Shown: positions 21,830 through 23,098 of the stretch, piece after piece | Layout: each line of letters opens with the position of its first letter | Numbering within the stretch: position 1 is the first letter of the stretch | Translations under genes and position numbers: made by a program | Notes under the pieces: model-generated | The model's input: only the letters and a program-made list of their open reading frames with translations | What the model was told of the DNA's origin: nothing | The model's database searches: none | Source of the DNA: Prevotella sp. CAG:891 | Lineage (GTDB): Bacteria; Bacteroidota; Bacteroidia; Bacteroidales; Bacteroidaceae | Assembly: GCA_000437675.1 (NCBI GenBank) | Contig: FR901685.1 | Coordinates: 452-23,549, forward strand | Length of the DNA stretch: 23,098 nt | Direction of reading: 5' to 3'

Positions 21830-23017
21830 TTAGTCGAGGATCTCAGTGATCTGACCAGAACCTACCGTACGACCACCTTCACGGATAGCGAAACGGAGAC
21901 CTACGTTGATAGCAACAGCGTAGATAAGTTCTACAGTAATCTCTACGTTATCACCAGGCATTACCATTTCAGTGCCTTCGGGGAGGTGAATCTCACCGGT
22001 GCAGTCCATGGTACGGAGGTAGAACTGAGGACGATACTTGTTGCCGAACGGAGTGTGACGACCACCTTCCTCTTTCTTCAATACGTAGATAGAAGCCTTG
22101 AATTTCTTGTGCGGAGTGATTACACCCGGGTGAGTGATAACCATACCACGCTTGATTTCCTGCTTGTCGATACCGCGGAGGAGGAGACCTACGTTGTCAC
22201 CAGCTTCACCCTGATCGAGGAGCTTACGGAACATTTCAACGCCAGTTACAACTGACTTCTTATCTTCACCAAGGCCGAGGATCTGAACTTCATCACCTAC
22301 CTTAACAACACCGGTTTCAACACGGCCAGTAGCAACAGTACCACGACCAGTGATTGAGAACACGTCTTCAACAGGCATCAAGAAGGGCTTATCCTTATCG
22401 CGCTGGGGTTCCTGAATCCAGTTATCAACTGCATTCATGAGTTCCATTACAGAATCTTCCCACTTAGCAACGCCATTGAGAGCACCAAGAGCAGAACCGC
22501 GGATGATAGGAGTATCCTCTTCGAAGTTATAAGCTGCAAGGAGTTCGCTCATTTCCATTTCTACGAGCTCGAGCATTTCTTCATCCTCAACCATGTCGCA
22601 CTTGTTCAAGAACACAACAAGACGGGGAACGTTTACCTGACGAGCGAGAAGGATGTGCTCACGAGTCTGAGGCATAGGACCATCGGTAGCAGCAACTACG
22701 ATGATAGCACCGTCCATCTGAGCAGCACCAGTAACCATGTTCTTAACGTAGTCGGCGTGACCCGGGCAGTCTACGTGAGCATAGTGACGTTTCTCGGTTT
22801 CGTATTCAATGTGAGAGGTATTGATAGTGATACCACGTTCCTTTTCCTCGGGTGCGTTGTCGATCTGGTCGAACGACTTAACATCTTCACCGGTGCCGAG
22901 CTTCTCGTGGAGCACCTTAGAGATAGCAGCAGTCAAGGTAGTCTTACCGTGGTCAACGTGACCAATAGTACCGATGTTAACATGCGGTTTGGTACGTTCA
23001 AATTTCTCTTTAGCCAT
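21830..23017 (-). CDS. tuf: Translation elongation factor Tu
   Basis: A 395-residue GTPase that brings aminoacyl-tRNA to the ribosome. GTP-binding motifs are all present: G1 GHVDHGKT (19-26), switch I RGITI (61-65), G3 DCPGH (83-87), G4 NKCD (138-141) and G5 GSAL near 174. The catalytic histidine of DCPGH is His87. Domains 2 and 3 follow (FSITGRGTVATGRVETG; RPQFYLRTMDCTGEI; AIREGGRTVGSGQI). The length is standard. The ATG at 23015-23017 gives the normal MAKEKFERTKPHVN start. It is the most upstream gene of the cluster visible here; its promoter must lie in the last 81 bases or beyond the window. Confidence 0.98.
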   Translation of the reverse strand: MAKEKFERTKPHVNIGTIGHVDHGKTTLTAAISKVLHEKLGTGEDVKSFDQIDNAPEEKERGITINTSHIEYETEKRHYAHVDCPGHADYVKNMVTGAAQMDGAIIVVAATDGPMPQTREHILLARQVNVPRLVVFLNKCDMVEDEEMLELVEMEMSELLAAYNFEEDTPIIRGSALGALNGVAKWEDSVMELMNAVDNWIQEPQRDKDKPFLMPVEDVFSITGRGTVATGRVETGVVKVGDEVQILGLGEDKKSVVTGVEMFRKLLDQGEAGDNVGLLLRGIDKQEIKRGMVITHPGVITPHKKFKASIYVLKKEEGGRHTPFGNKYRPQFYLRTMDCTGEIHLPEGTEMVMPGDNVEITVELIYAVAINVGLRFAIREGGRTVGSGQITEILD

Positions 23018-23098
23018 AGCTGTTTATTTTATTGTTTGAATGAATTTCAGTTCTTCAATCTTCTGTATGAAAACAAAAAGAGAGCTGTTAGCGAGACT

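Noticed and set aside
23070..23098. Possible half of a terminator for the gene upstream of tuf
   Set aside because: On the minus strand a GC-containing stretch is followed by TCTTTTTG, but the other arm would be outside the window, so it cannot be shown.

Overview
The window is a piece of a Bacteroidales chromosome (Bacteroides/Prevotella-type). The basis is the gene order tuf, tRNA-Trp, secE, nusG, rplK, rplA, rplJ, rplL, rpoB, rpoC, the RNA polymerase subunit lengths (RpoB 1270 aa, RpoC 1428 aa), the absence of Shine-Dalgarno sequences before most starts, one exact TAnnTTTG-type promoter element, and the flanking protein families. Species cannot be read from the sequence.

Layout. Bases 1-536 hold the 3' end of a gene for a probable outer-membrane barrel protein. 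Bases about 638-1374 are a decayed mobile-element patch on the minus strand: the 3' RNA domains of a group II intron, a frameshifted and internally deleted reverse transcriptase/maturase, a TnpB-like fragment directly joined to it, and an orphan IS200/IS605-like end hairpin. Bases 1545-9136 carry six plus-strand genes: a secreted M28 metallopeptidase, a GT14-type glycosyltransferase, an ABC-F ATPase, a YaaA-family protein, an unrecognised secreted protein and an unrecognised five-helix membrane protein. Bases 9137-10070 are a gene-free convergent interval. It holds a 23-bp tandem array, a plus-strand terminator, a 21-bp tandem array and the rpoC terminator. Bases 10071-23017 are the minus-strand transcription/translation cluster ending (5' end) with tuf.

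How the parts work together. The minus-strand cluster encodes core machinery: EF-Tu, tRNA-Trp, the SecE translocon subunit, NusG, ribosomal proteins L11, L1, L10 and L7/L12, and the RNA polymerase beta and beta' subunits. Hairpins within it suggest graded expression: a terminator-like stem sits directly against the 5' end of tRNA-Trp, and a strong terminator-like stem lies between rplL and rpoB in a 362-nt structured spacer. The plus-strand genes look like independent housekeeping and envelope genes rather than one pathway.

I found no convincing new multi-gene system. The most unusual signals are non-coding: the mosaic intron/TnpB remnant, the two unrelated tandem arrays beside rpoC, a possible switching leader before the glycosyltransferase, and the structured rpoB leader.
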